Shown here: piece after piece, positions 1 to 14,600 of the stretch
Layout of the letters: every line of letters starts with the position of its first letter
How positions within the stretch are numbered: position 1 is the first letter of the stretch
Translations under genes and position numbers: made by a program
NCBI GenBank assembly: GCA_010645155.1
Contig: CM021321.1
Location: 5,814,035 to 5,878,034, forward strand
Direction of reading: 5' to 3'
DNA from: Tigriopus japonicus
Taxonomy: Eukaryota > Arthropoda > Copepoda > Harpacticoida > Harpacticidae
DNA: 64,000 bases
The notes under the pieces: model-generated
The model's input: only the letters and a program-made list of their open reading frames with translations
Told to the model about the DNA's origin: nothing
The model's database searches: none

Positions 1-2427
1 CAAACGAACGGACCTACTGTACGTACGTATGATTGTATGTATGTGTGTATGGACGTCCGTAGACTGGCTGGATCAGTGGCTAAGAGGTTCGCTCGATCGA
101 GCTAGTTGGCCAGCAACTTGGTAGGCTTGTCTTCTGATAAGGTTTGAAGCGTCGTTCTTCATCTAACTTGATCCCAAGACAGCGCTCATTATGTTGGCTC
201 AAAACCGAGCAGAGCCTTCCTATTGGTGGAACGAAGCTCAATGGAGTCAGCGCGAGCTCAGGATCGCTTGTGATTGGTGCTCGAGAGGATTATGTGTTGT
301 TTTACAACCGAGTCTCGAGATCTCGAACGAAGTAGACGGGGGAAAGAACTCGCGTCCTAGATACGTCCTAGATGGTGGGTGCGTGCGTGCGTGAGTGAAT
401 GTGAGTGACTGAGGGAGCCAGTCACTCACTTACTCAGCCAACCAACTCACTGGCATGCATGCACACGGGCATTCCCTTATTTGTAGATGTAATTTTAAGC
501 CCTCGCGTCTTAGAACGAAGAGTTGTGCCAAGTTTTTGCCTGCTGAGAAGCAGCCAAGATCAGATCGATCTCCTAAAGCCCCCAAAAAGCATCCATGATG
601 TTTCTTCACCCCGAAGACGTTTTACAACAGTGTATTAGCCTCAAGTGTTGAACAAATTGCTCAAGAGCAAGAAGAATCCGCTTATTTTCATCAATAACAT
701 TGATACATCTGGTTACCAAACGGATTTCCACTTTCATGGCGTGTTAAAAAGCATCATTTGTGACAATATAATCTACTTTTGTTCGGTTTTTTATTTATTC
801 TCCCTTCAATTCTGGTTGGGATTCAAACACTTTTTTACGTAAAAAACTGAGCGTTAACATAATGTATATTAAAAGCCAGTCTCGTAGAGATGCAACCTTT
901 TCAAGACTTTTTTTTGAAGAACACAGTAGCAACTAATTTTATTTCAATGTGTTAAGCTTTATCCTCTATCTAGATCTCCTTTGCCACAATCTAATTGAGT
1001 TGAGTAATTAGGAGCCCCATTTTGGCCTTTATAAGGCCAAAGAATAAACCTTATCTTTATTGTGAGCGGTCCTCATTCAATTTTCCCCACCTTGTTTTGG
1101 TTTTACTAAACGTTCATGTCACAATGAAAATTTCGCATTACCATAACAAAAGTAGAGAGAATATTTATGCCTTTTTCCTAAATATTTCAGGCTCTTCATA
1201 ACGCCTGGTTCACTTCTAATTGCCCATAATTTGCAACTCGCTTTCGGCGCAACCGACAACAAAGAGAGATACAACTTAAAATGAAGCTGGAATGCATTTC
1301 CGTGAGCGTTGCTTTCCTTCTGTTTGCAACAACTATTTCATTTCGAATGGAACAAACGACAAGAATTTTAAATTTAATATTTGTCGAACCAGTGGGAACG
1401 AACCCTCTCTGGGTTGATAATTTAATCATGTCTTTTGGTCTATTGCTGCACTTCCAATTACTTTGAATTTTCGGGTCGAGTTGGTTTTTGACTTTTTTAT
1501 TATCCCTTAAAACTTGTCTGAGGAAAACTGTCCATTGACAGAGGGTTTAACATTAAATTGTTTGCATGTAACTCTTTCATTTGGTAATCAATGAAATGTG
1601 TGCAAGGGATTAATAAAAAACAATTTCAAGTTTTGAGCTCTGAGCGAGCTTGAATATGACAATGAACTTGCTTAGAGCATTCTGAGGAAGCTTCTGTAGA
1701 GCATTTATACTACGCTGTCTATGCGATTAAAATGGTTGACGCATTTTTAACGAGGAAAAAGCAAATAGATTCGTTTTATGGAGCCTTAAATCTCTAATTG
1801 GTCAAATTCATATTTGCCGGGTCTGAATGCTTAAAAAAAAGCTTCTCGAAAGATGTTGATCGAATTTTTCCGACCACTCTTAAATCTTGAAAAGGAGTTT
1901 GAAAGGTGGTTTCCTGAACTAATTGAACAAAAAATGCATTTTAATGTGTAAATGCACCCTAAAATGTGATTTGCGACCGCCTGTAATACGGTCAAAGTGC
2001 ATTTTAAGAATTCTTTGATTTCCTAACTGAGCACCACAGTTGTTATCAGCTTGAATGGGTGACCTATCAATAAAACTGAATTATTTAAGATGTTTGTCAA
2101 TTGCAGCAAAGAAGGGCAACAGGAAAAATATAAGAGAACATTTTCATTTGCTAATATAAACTCTTTGTTTTGGACTTGGTTTCTTACTTGTCAATGCAAA
2201 CTAAAAAAATATTTCATTATAAAACAGGTAAACGGACAGATAAATGTTTTCAGGATGGAAGATAAGCGAAAGGATTACAAAACATGGAAAACCGCAATTA
2301 ATTTACATTGGAAAAGTATGTGCTTTGAATACATCCGTTTTCCTTCAAAACTAATTTTGCTAAAAATCAAAGCTAATTTGAGTAGTCTGGTTGGAAAGCG
2401 CTTATTGTTCCGATTTTATTTCGTGAA
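1..2427. other. Intergenic, no gene recognised (3' side of abd-A)
   Basis: I see no coding similarity here; the open frames are short and overlap on both strands. The left edge has a degenerate tgta/tgtg simple-sequence tract (about 20-55). Positions 392-411 and 419-436 form a short imperfect palindrome built from gtgagtga-type repeats. By Hox order this would be the Ubx/abd-A intergenic region, but no Ubx exon is visible. Confidence 0.5.
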
Positions 2428-3018
2428 ACCACGCGGTGTTTTTTAAGCCAAAGAAGTTTTTAAATTCCAAAAACTTTTGAGACGAATCTTGAAGCTGAAA
2501 AGTACTACTCCATCTTCATTTGGAGCTTGTTAATTGATTCACCGGCATAAACACTATCTAATGTCACTAAATACATGCTGAAAAGTAAATATTTGAACAA
2601 TTTCTCTGCCTTAATTCTGAACTAGTTTTTTAGGTTAGGTTAGGTCAAGTCGTTATTAGTGTGATCACCTAAAATATTGTCGAAATCTATTTACCTCGTA
2701 ATCTAATTCAATGAAGCAAAGCTTCAATTGCACCTTTCGAGACTGTTGTTGAAATGAGCCATTGAAAATTGATCTGCAGAGTAGATTTCACCAATATTTT
2801 AGAACAGTGCCATTTTTGGTGCACTTGATAATCAAGCAAAAGAAAATCCTCAAACATTTGCTTTAAAGTTTGTCTTAAGTGACGCAACATCGTTTTTTAC
2901 CCCTGAATTATGAAGCAGAATTCAAATAAATATGTGTTACTACTTTTCAAGTTCAAAACTAGTTTCAAAAGTCTTTGGAATTTAAAAACGACTTGTTCAG
3001 CTTAAAAAAGCACCGTGA
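2428..3018. mobile_element. Foldback-type repeat with ~80-bp imperfect inverted arms
   Basis: The left arm (about 2428-2510) and the right arm (about 2937-3018) are reverse complements with roughly three quarters identity. Both contain a block reading TTTTTAAATTCCAAA on one strand. The roughly 430 bp between the arms shows no transposase similarity. I could not fix the exact ends or a target-site duplication. The most likely identity is a decayed non-autonomous DNA transposon. The arms also contain a three-unit TTAGG run nearby (2630-2644), which I regard as chance. Confidence 0.5.
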
Positions 3019-6000
3019 CCAACTACTCCTTCTTAATATCAAGGCTTTTAATAGTGGGCTCACAACAATCGAAACTTTGGGTGAACGATGGGTTTGAATG
3101 ATTCCGAAAGGTTATTATTCAAAATTTCAATCTGAATTAAGTGTACAATATATTTTTGAGAACGTTGAAAGGCGAGTAACGAAAAAATGGACAAATAAAA
3201 CTTTTTCCATAAACAAGGAAGTACAAATGTAAAGCTTTGGAGGGTCAAAGCCTGAACTGTTTTGATCCATTGAGCTTTAAGAATAAGCATATTTTATAAC
3301 CAAGTACTATTATTGTTTTGGCATTTTCATGCCAACCCGTGCTTTACATCGCTTAAAGGTTGTTGTTTTGGACACCCAAGAGTGAGGTTGCGCGATTTGT
3401 ACATTTTTGTTGTATCTTTTCATGATCAAGTAATAAAACAGACAATTTTGGAAAGCAAACAGATTTTGACGTGGTCTTCAGATCCACTATTTGAACTTGA
3501 GGAACACTGCATCTCAATGTTTAAAAACTATTTTGAAAATAAGAAATCTTAGTTGAGAAATGCAATGACTAGTTCTAACTTCTTTTTTACGACCTTTTAA
3601 TTCATAATGTGTAAGAAGCTTATTTCATGCATGGTTTTTTTCCTTCTAAATGACTTAAACAGTTTTGTCTTTATTCTAATTCCTTGGATATTGGTGATTA
3701 TGTTAAGCTTCATTTCGGACAACGTTCTTGCTACGATGTTAACGTTAATGCAATGTAAAAGGGCAATAAAATTCAGTGACTAATATATTACCTTTCATTA
3801 TAAACTAGTTTGATTCTTTGATATTCAACTGAAACTAAATTCCAAAAGAGTTTAAGCAGATGAAAGGAAAAGTGAGAGGACGTTAAAATAGCTGCTAATG
3901 ACCAACTTCTTTTTGTAGACGACCTTTCTGTCACCATACCACCTGCATCGCGTTCCGGTCTTCAAAACGATGAAGCAACATTGACCGTTTTAAACCAAGG
4001 GTAGACTGAATGAGTTTTTTAGGCTCTTGTACTCTCCATTAAGTATAAAATAACAGGAGGTGAATTGTTGAGGACGTCAGGAAGTCTGATATAATAAAAC
4101 AAGCCCAGTCTAAAATTATTCTAGTGCCATGTTGTAACATTTGGTACGTTTTTTCGTTCACAAAATACAGCTCATGTACCGAGGTTTTTATAATCATATT
4201 TTACTTCTAAAACTCCCAACGTTCACAACAATTCACCTATAAGCACCAGGGTGCACCATGCAGTAGTAGTACCTCTTTGAACTCAAACTCGCTTTCTATC
4301 TTCTCCTTCATCGCTACCATCTGTACTTGGCAGTGTGTTACTTTACGTTGCCATAAAGAAGCTCCTCCCCGATGTGGTCATAGTGAACAAAAGCGAACGA
4401 GCGAGCGAGAGTGCGAGCGAAAGAGAGGAAGGGAGGCGATGACTGACTCGTACTCGTCGTCGTTTGGCTCGCCGACCGGACGATGTCCAACCAAAATCGA
4501 TTTCGAGGCGTCGCCAAACGCCGACTCATTGATCTCAGAAGCCTGCCTGCCATCTTAAGAAGCTTTGATAACACATTAGAAATGTACGAAACTTGAGAGT
4601 CCACATGGATATGCATAGCTAGGAACGCTTGGCAATGAGGATCTCCTTGAGAGACAAAGTCTTCGCATTCTAATGGACCGAACGAGTTTTCCAAATTTGT
4701 TAGCATTTTATGGCCATGTAAAGAGTTCGGAAAATGCAACGGGCTTAGGGCAATTTTTATGCAGAACAAGACTGAACACAAGACTAGAAATGTTTTAAGG
4801 ACCTTTGTTTTTTAGCCATAAGTTGTTTCATTTCACACTGAATTCAAAAATAATCTAAGCCTTTTTGAAAGTTTTTAAAGTTGGAAGTGAAGCGTGAAAC
4901 AAATATCACGAGTAAACTATCACCCTCTTTCATCATTGCGAGAAACAGGCAAACAATTATAGGTAGCAATGAACACAGAATACTTTTTTTGAGGTTAGCA
5001 ATTTGTCAACCACCATTGTTGCCTATTAAAACACATTTTAAGGCCTTTTAAAACACATTTCATTTCAATTGACTATTGACATCCGTTTTCTTTGCCATTT
5101 GTCTGCCTTGAGTCAAATTGAAAACGTCAAATTGCAGTTTCACTCAATAAAAAATCAAAGGAAATTCCTCTGATATTAGCAAGGGCAACCTTGAATCCAA
5201 TTTGAGTTTGCAAGTGATGCAATAATCTTCGACTTGAGACCCCGAAGTATCGGTGGGGGTAATGTTGAAGGTCCCTGACAACCCCGTAGTATCGGTGGGG
5301 GTAATGTTGAAGGTCCCTGACAATACTTATTTCAATTCCAGCATTGAGTCCCTTATCAGGACTGTTTTGAGCGTTTGAGAGCCAAGAGTTCCCCGAACGA
5401 TAACCATCCTTCCATGAACCAATAAAACACGAAATTGCTGCCAATGGCGGCATGTTTGAAAGCAGAATTACAAGCTTCTCTGGTCATTTCTGAATTATTT
5501 GGCAACCCAGAAGTTGCCCAGAACACATGCTTCCCAAAGACTCTAGTTGCATAGAAGGTAAACTAGCAAAAGAGAAATTAAAACCATTGCGGTTCAAAGT
5601 AATACATGATGAACACTTGAGAAGAGAATACCATCTTCGGGTATTGTCTTTAAAATTCAACATAAGGGACTCCATTCAAGCGTAAACGAGGAGTAAAAGT
5701 CTACACTAGAGAGCGGGTTTAATGAACTTGATCCGTAAATATCTGACAAATGTTTTTGGGACTAGCACTTTATGCAACAAAAAATACTGGCGCTACTCTG
5801 GTTGTTTAATGTTCCTATTATGCTCTCTTAGACTGACAAATGAAAGCAAATGAGTGCTAATATCTGAACGGCCATGGCATGTGCGTTTCGAATTAAAACC
5901 TACACGAATGTATTTATTCCCTCACATTCACAAAGTATTTCCTTTATCACTGTTGTTGGTTGAAAAATTGAACAACCATTTTTTACGGAAAATAGATTTG

Positions 6001-6648
6001 TCACCAACATCAAACCAAATTAAAATGCAGAGAGGGGAAGTGTGGCGCTCGCTCCTCATTTAAATTGGGTTGATTTCCCCTTCGTTTGAGAAAAAAGCAA
6101 GGCAAAATCTCCAGACAAGCCTGTACTGCGTACTCAGCGTGAAATTTCTTATTTTGCACGAAAATTGGTCAAAAAAAATCCAAATGTTTCATTTGGAAAA
6201 GCGGTTTATTTGACTCCACATTCTTATGCGCTTGTAAGATGAAAGTTGACAGTTTATTACAAGTTTTGGCCATAGACCATTAGATTGATTGTGAAGCAAT
6301 CGACCAAGCGTTTTTTCTTCTTCAACGTAAGACAACATCGCAACCAGCAAAATGGATTTTCTCCTGCTTCTCTTTACTTCAGGTTAACAAGTCAAACCTG
6401 ACTTTAGGTTTCCTATTTCCAAGAAGAGCTTACATGTGTCTCCTCTATGTTTTAAAGCAAAATTACTGGTGAAATATTACTTTTTACAAAAAAGGGATTA
6501 TTCATTACATTAAAAGTTGTTGTGGATGACCTCTTCTTTGTTCTCTTACGAAAACTGATTCAGAGGTCATGTTCTCCAAAGAATCAAAACTTGTAGACAA
6601 AATGTCAGAATCGGCAAAACTAAACGGAAACAATTTAAAAAGAGGTCA
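3019..6648. other. Intergenic, no gene recognised; one GC-rich patch
   Basis: No protein similarity was seen. Positions 4270-4560 are distinctly richer in G+C than their surroundings and contain a GAG/GCGAG-rich purine tract (about 4388-4432). This could be a GAGA-type regulatory patch or part of an unrecognised exon; nothing in the sequence decides. A 42-bp tandem duplication is annotated separately. Confidence 0.4.
5239..5322. repeat. Tandem duplication of a 42-bp unit
   Basis: Two adjacent 42-bp copies (5239-5280 and 5281-5322) differ at a single base (CCCCGAAG versus CCCCGTAG). The near-identity implies a recent local duplication. No coding role is seen. Confidence 0.9.
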
Positions 6649-6656
6649 CCACAGAT

Positions 6657-7814
6657 CAGGGTGGGCATTTTTCGACATCGAGAGCATTTTGGACACCCTA
6701 GTGTCCAAAAGTGTCCAAAAGTGTCCAAAAGTGTCCAAAAGTGTCCAAAAATGTCCAAAAGTGTCCAAATGTGTCCAAAAATACCCAGAAGGTGTCCAAA
6801 AATCCCCAGAGGGTGTCCAAAAATCCCCAAAAGATATCCATAAGTGTCCAAAAGTCCAACAAACGTAAAAGAAAGTTGTACAAATCAGACGAAAAACCAG
6901 TTACACTACACAAGTAATTGAATTCTAAAGAATGCATGGTTGTGTACTTAAACAAAAATAGTTCTATTAATGGGAACATTACTTGGAGAAATAAACTTTG
7001 CCATGATAACTTGTTAATAACTTGTTAAAAAAATAAATGTTTTGTTTATACAATATGGTAAAATGTGTGTAAATGTTCAAAATGTTTCAAGATTTACATT
7101 TTATTTCCTCATCTGTAAACAAGAGTCTTGTCTTTTTCAATAGTAAAACAACACTGCTTTAATTCTTTGGCAAAAGCATTATAATACCCACATTGCAATC
7201 TGATATCAGTTTGAGTGTGCTTTATTATAGTTAACATTTTTTGGACAGTCAGGTCAAAAGACTTCTTGCCTCTTGGATGGGAAACACTTGCAACAATGAT
7301 AAACTTTGGAATATAAATCAAAATACTAAGTAACCTTCTCTTGTCACAAATCAAGACACAATTAGCTTTAAAATGTACTCGCATACTATGTTTAACATGA
7401 AGTGTGGTGTGAGCGTGTTATTAGTAGTCCCAGTCTCACATTCGTTTGTTCGTTCATTCCTTCAGTCGATCATTCTTTCCCATATTTTGGACGATTCTCG
7501 GTGGTCAAATGAAAAGAGTGGAAAGTTCAAATGTCCAGTTAGGCCTTCAAGTTATTGGCTCATTTAATGTATTAAGTGTAAGTTTCTTATGCTGAATTGA
7601 CTTATTCTTGCTTAGATTTCGTCAAGTGACGTTTATGTTGGAGAGAAAGTTTGTAGAATGTTATTCTGAAAATGTTTTTAACCATTATTTTTCGAATTAC
7701 TATTTTTGGACACTTTTGGACACTCCTATTTTTGGACAGCCTTATTTTTGGACACTTTTGGACACCTTTTGGACAGGGGTGGACAAAATGTCCAAAAATC
7801 AAATGCCCACCCTG
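6657..7814. mobile_element. Non-autonomous hAT-like transposon, complete, 1158 bp
   Basis: The element has terminal inverted repeats CAGGGTGGGCATTT, 14 bp and identical at both ends. It is flanked by a perfect 8-bp target-site duplication CCACAGAT (6649-6656 and 7815-7822). An 8-bp duplication with a CAGGG-type terminus is the signature of the hAT superfamily. Subterminal tandem arrays of a decamer related to GTGTCCAAAA occupy both ends in opposite orientation (about 6700-6860 left, 7705-7797 right). Such arrays are typical transposase-binding regions in hAT elements. The interior (about 6870-7700) has no transposase-like frame, so the copy would depend on an enzyme supplied elsewhere. Confidence 0.9.
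6700..6862. repeat. Subterminal tandem array of GTGTCCAAAA decamers
   Basis: About eight near-perfect 10-bp units run from about 6700 to 6780. More degenerate units (GTGTCCAAAAATCCCCAGAGG-like spacing) continue to about 6860. The array lies just inside the left terminal repeat of the hAT-like element, and an inverted, shorter version lies just inside the right end. It produces spurious open frames on both strands. Confidence 0.9.
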
Positions 7815-7910
7815 CCACAGATTGATTTTATGATATTCAGGGTATTTAGAAAATTAACGCCGGCGCGAAGGCGGCACAGATAAAGCAATAATAAAGACTG
7901 TGCCAATGTA

Positions 7911-8489
7911 CAGGGTGCAATGGGTATTTGTTTATTTTTCGGGGTGACCGTCTTTTAATTGGATGCCATATGGAACTAATCAGACAGACGAAACCTAGTT
8001 TGAACTCAAGAACTCAAGATTCAACAAAATATATCTTAATTTTCTCGGTAAAAGCGTCTTTTGAGTAACCACACTCTTCTTCCTGGATCTTGGTTTTCCC
8101 TTTTCCACTTGCTCCCTTGGCAAATGTCAAGTTGTGATACTATGCTTCAATTCATTTGTGGTGTTGCGCGGAGATCAATCTTTCAACTTCTCTGGATGGT
8201 AGATGGTAATGGATGGAACTGGATGGTAATCCCATCCAGACTCGTCTAAATCCTTGTTAAACCTTCACACACAAGAAATTGGTAGCTCCAAAGCATAGCC
8301 AATGGCGAATTCTGAGTGAGTCTCCAGGCCTCTTCTACAGGGCTGAGAATGTAAAAGGTTCTTTATCAATCATTTTTCTTCCACGTTTTAACAATTGGGC
8401 TGTCTGTTAAAAAAAATCAAATGTAAAGCTCCACGTATGACGTCATACGAGCACAACAAATGTGACGAACAAATACCCATCGCACCCTG
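7911..8489. mobile_element. MITE-like element with 22-bp terminal inverted repeats
   Basis: The left end begins CAGGGTGCAATGGGTATTTG and the right end is its reverse complement with one mismatch over 22 bp, enclosing 579 bp. No clean target-site duplication was found: the flanks CAATGTA and AATTGTA are similar but offset. The superfamily is therefore undetermined. There is no coding content. It sits only 88 bp from the 6657-7814 hAT-like element. Confidence 0.75.
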
Positions 8490-9655
8490 AATTGTAGGAC
8501 TCAGGGGCTATCAATGAATGACCATTGCTTCAAACAAGTATCAAACACCTAAATTTATAATGGGAGACTATGTGCTTGCCTTGTTCTCCTTGATTTGGAC
8601 GTACATGTTTCCTTAATGACAAGCTTTCTCTTGTTTTGAATACTCTCAATTTGAACCAGAGCTTATGTGGCAATGAACCTGTTAGGTGGCCCATCAGACT
8701 GTCTTTGGATTGCCGTGCTGGAAATCCAGTTCAGAGTTCAGTTAGTGTGTTCAGACGATTGATGGGCGCATTTGCCTGGAGTGTATTTTAGCACTTCTAG
8801 TTGATACCTTTACCAAATTGGCACTCTAATAAAAACCGTTTAAGCATTATCAATGAGGACTTGACTTACATAGCTTGAACCGGGCAGAAACTCAAGGTGC
8901 AGTTCTTGAATAAAAGAACATAGTGCCCCTTTGATAAAAGGAAAACCCTGATGAGTCTTCATCCAATTCTGTGATTGGATAGCCAAGAAATTGACGACAA
9001 GAAGGGGAAAGAAAGATAGAGGCTTTTGCTCTTGGACTCCTCGCTTTTGTTTTCCCTGAACTTCCTGGCCATTAAATCCTAGATATTAAACTTCTTTGTT
9101 ATTCTGGCTGTCATCAAAAAAAGTTTCCTTATTTGCTTCAGGAGGTCAAAATATGCACGAGAATAAGGGAAGAGTGTCTTTCACTTCACTGTTGAGACAG
9201 AATTACACCTTCTATTTGCGCTTTCACCAAGCCGTGTAAATGTTGTTCTTCAAGCATCTTCTGACTTTTCACCTTAGAATTCTCAATGAGCCACCAGATC
9301 TATTTCTTTTGCTATGTCTCTTTTGTAGAGTTCCAGTCAGAAATCAACAAAGAGATGTTCTTTAATAATGTTTTCTCATCTGAAGGAGTTGGCTACGTTG
9401 ACGAGGCATTTTATCACGGGAAGCGAAGTCTGAATGAAGTTAGCAAAATGCTGAAAACCTGATCCAATTTTGTTGCCCTTTTCGATTGTTAGAGAAGACA
9501 TGATAGCCTAGAACTCGGGAGATTATTGTCAACGGTGGCAACAGTTTTCAATCCAGTAAACTCCAATGGAAATCTTAAATGTCCACAAAAGACTAATTAC
9601 CGATTTTTGTATCTTTGAGTTAAATATTAAGACAAAATCGGGGATTGTCAATGGA
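8490..9655. other. Intergenic, nothing recognised
   Basis: No coding similarity, strong inverted repeats or tandem repeats were seen. The right end adjoins the inferred abd-A 3' UTR. Confidence 0.4.
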
Positions 9656-9672
9656 TGAAGCGATTGAGCTAG

Positions 9673-9678
9673 TTTATT
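9673..9678 (-). terminator. Candidate abd-A polyadenylation signal AATAAA
   Basis: The plus strand reads TTTATT, so the abd-A sense strand reads AATAAA about 410 nt downstream of the abd-A stop codon. It is the first canonical hexamer I found downstream of the stop, and would give a 3' UTR of roughly 430 nt. The assignment rests on position and motif only. Confidence 0.4.
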
Positions 9679-9905
9679 GTGGATGTGTCAACATAGGCGC
9701 AAAATTGCTATAACATTCTGAAACACATTGTGTATTGGATCAAAAGACAAGTTCGAAATGAACGGAAACATTGTTTTGTTTAAGGTAAAGTAACTTCATC
9801 AAGTTAATAAGCAGCACCATTTTCCTCTGACGAAATAACAATAGGTTTTTCTGGTTGTCCATGGTCAAGTTAAAGCTGAACTATCTCGTCCGGGTTTACA
9901 TGAAG

Positions 9906-9912
9906 TACGTAT
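9906..9912 (-). promoter_or_regulatory. Candidate miR-iab-8-5p seed site in abd-A 3' UTR
   Basis: The sense (minus) strand reads CATACGTAC. The heptamer ATACGTA is complementary to nucleotides 2-8 of miR-iab-8-5p, as deduced from the hairpin at 36470-36556. The site lies about 173 nt after the abd-A stop codon, inside the inferred 3' UTR. One heptamer can occur by chance; the support comes from the stronger second site 62 nt away. Confidence 0.45.
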
Positions 9913-9973
9913 GCAGGTATATCAAATTCATTATTTCCTCTACCATGTACACAGGTTTGTCTTGCCAAATTTT

Positions 9974-9983
9974 ACGTATACAA
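9974..9983 (-). promoter_or_regulatory. Candidate miR-iab-4/iab-8 target site in abd-A 3' UTR
   Basis: The sense (minus) strand reads TTGTATACGTAAAA. GTATACGT is complementary to nucleotides 1-8 of miR-iab-4-5p. The overlapping GTATACGTAA reads on the plus strand as TTACGTATAC (9972-9981), which equals nucleotides 1-10 of miR-iab-8-5p, so the mRNA is fully complementary to them. The site lies about 104-113 nt after the abd-A stop. In Drosophila both microRNAs repress abd-A and Ubx through 3' UTR sites of this kind. Confidence 0.6.
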
Positions 9984-10084
9984 GTTTCTTTCACCAAAAG
10001 GGTTTTTTGTAAGTTTTCAGACTTTAGTCGTGAACAATTACGTATTGAGAAGGACTGAACAACTAGTTTTGCACCTCGTCGTCG

Positions 10085-12282
<2,198 letters not shown>

Positions 12283-14375
12283 TATAACTAAGATGGCTGG
12301 TTCTCACTAATTGAGACGGGATGGTAGTAGTGGAAATCGGATTCTTCATTTCTCTTTGAGAGCACTAGCTAGCTTTTTGTTTGACGGGAAAACACTGGTG
12401 CAACCTCACAGCTCAGGAGTTAACTGGCGTTGGGCCACGGAGCCTTCGTCTTTGACGGAGCCACTTAGGGTTGCAATCCAATCTCTGGGCCAGCGTTTCT
12501 CCCACCGCCGCAAATCAGGTTGAAGCGCGCAATTCACTCACAAAGATCCACCGTAAACACCCATCCCACCACCCACCCTTCTTCGCCAGAGCTCAAACTG
12601 GATCCGAGATTCTCTCTCGCTCGAGTCTGTGCCATAGGTGCTGGCCGCATGGTACGGACTTGTTCGGTCCATTGTATCCATGCACAATGATGCCCTCATG
12701 CCCAACCGCGCTGCTGCATGGACCATCTCGTTAAACGAGTCAACAAAGGGGCTGACTGAGACTCAAAAATCATTTCTGTTTACAACACATTTTTACTCTG
12801 TTGACCGCTTCAATTTAATTAACGCTCACAAAAGAAATATATACATTTGCCTGGATTAATGAACTTTAGGAGGGATCGGGTTAGGTTCAAATCAGCTTTT
12901 AAGCGGTGTAACGAAGTTTCTGGCATGATTTTTTAAACTCTAATTTGCATAAGGTCATGGAAAATTGCAAAGGCAGTCCGGCGATTCTCACTTACAGAGT
13001 CCGGTAGATTTTTTGACGGAGATACGTGTGGTTAGAAAGATCGAAAGATGGAGTGGCAGAGGGAAGTTCTACTTTTGTATCAAGATTGAGGGTGAGCGTG
13101 GATTCAACGAGGCTCGACCAATCTCCCTAACAAGTGCAAGAAAAGCAACATGCGATGCTTCTGTTGTTGCTGGATGAAAAGGGATGTGGAATAAGCAACC
13201 GGGAGGTTGATACTGGGTAGGTTGGGCAGGTTAAAATCCAGTAAAACATCTGCTGACTCTCTTGCCAAGCCAACAGAAGTGCCAACACAGTCGCTTGGAA
13301 AATAAAATATCCAGCACAATTCCCAGAAGAAATTGTATGGTTCTAAGCAGGGGGTGCAGAGTGCGTGTCTGCTCGTATTATAAGGTCTAGGTTGGGTCAG
13401 TTCTTCTATGGAATTATAATGTGATCGACTGGCGTACACTTTGTTGCGTGAACCGAGAATCACCCTCAGATTTGAACTGTAGACCATGGTTTCTCGTTAA
13501 GACAGGTCTTACCAAGCACGTCGGCGTATACGCGTAACAAACACCTCTCGCACAAACATCTTGCTGTGTTTAACAATTAGTACGATGTCGCCTATGCTTT
13601 AGAAACTGCTAAAGTGAACATAATCTTTATACGATTTAAGTTCAATGGAACATCAAAAGAAAACAATAGCAATTATAAACTTTTTTCTAATTTTATATAC
13701 TCTTGGTAAACTAAACATCCCGTTATATTTTTCAAGGAAAATGTGTACAAGGGTCAAATAAAACATTTGCTTTCGTTCTTAGTGATAATGCTCAAAAATT
13801 GTCGAGTTTAGTTCTCAAGCCAAAAAAATGTGACAAAATATGTTACTTCATTAATTAATTTCAACTGCCGTTTTTAAATTCATTTAATAGAATTAAAAAA
13901 CGAATGAAAGAAGAGAATCAAAAGCAAATTTCTCTCTTTCAACATTAAAATAAGTTATGTTGGATAAGGGCGTGCACACAACGAAGCAGACTAGAGAGGC
14001 CATAACCGTGGAATAGCGTTCGATAGTTAGTTTGAAAGGAGGTAAAAACCTCAAATATTTAAAAACAATTTGAAACTTAAAACATCGAAACAACCAAGAG
14101 TGTTCTGGTCCAACCATATTTTGATCATTAATATAACTGATGAAATAGACGATAGATGGAATAAATTGTTAAATGATAATAATAGTAATAATTATTATCA
14201 TTAAAAATTAATTTTCGATTTATACTGGGGTATTTGTACAAATTGATGTACAGCGTCTGAAAGGGAGCAAAATAGAAGTAGTCGTAAAAAAGCAACAATA
14301 GTGCAATGAGATAATTGTCTCTCCGAATGGTTTCAGAGAGCTATGTGAACAAGGGATTTAGAATAATGTTTGGTC
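12283..14375. other. abd-A upstream region, no other gene recognised
   Basis: This region should contain the abd-A 5' UTR and promoter on the minus strand. Positions 12283-12740 are more G+C-rich than the surroundings, compatible with 5' UTR, but no TATA box or upstream exon could be fixed. Open frames at 12311-12734 and 13104-13487 have no recognisable similarity. An A+T-rich stretch of taat/ttat repeats lies at about 14110-14220. Confidence 0.4.
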
Positions 14376-14540
14376 CTAGAGGCTGTTTGTTGCAACCAGT
14401 GAAAGCCCTTCCTTGTTGTACATATATAGTATTCCTAATGGTTGATCTGATATGGTTGAGAGGAAATTATCTAAATCGGATTTGAAATGTTCGATTGCAT
14501 TATTTCCCAAATATTCCCCTCTCATTGTTCTTGGCAACAC
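14376..14540 (-). pseudogene. 3' fragment of a LINE reverse-transcriptase ORF
   Basis: The minus strand encodes a C-terminal segment with residues such as LPRTMRGEYLGNNAIEHFK and FLSTISDQPLG. It closely parallels the C-terminus of the LINE fragment at 51477-52367 (SLRREYVGANPLIAFK, FLNTIPDQP). The upstream part of the same LINE piece resumes on the far side of the 14541-16530 insertion. This is a dead, 5'-truncated non-LTR retrotransposon copy split by a later DNA transposon. Confidence 0.65.
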
Positions 14541-14600
14541 AGTAGTAGCTGCTATTTTCGTGCCAAACGACTGTAACCGCTTGTCCGCTTCTCCGCTTCT

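Noticed and set aside
2630..2644. Three TTAGG units, the arthropod telomere repeat
   Set aside because: Only three units in a Hox-linked internal position; easily chance, and no array continues.
6567..6979. Overlapping open frames with KCPKVSKSVQ-type repeats on both strands
   Set aside because: They are translations of the GTGTCCAAAA tandem array in all frames, not a protein.
1..9650. An Ubx exon in the left part of the window
   Set aside because: Ubx is expected further left by Hox order, but no homeodomain, YPWM motif or Ubx N-terminus is visible in any frame.
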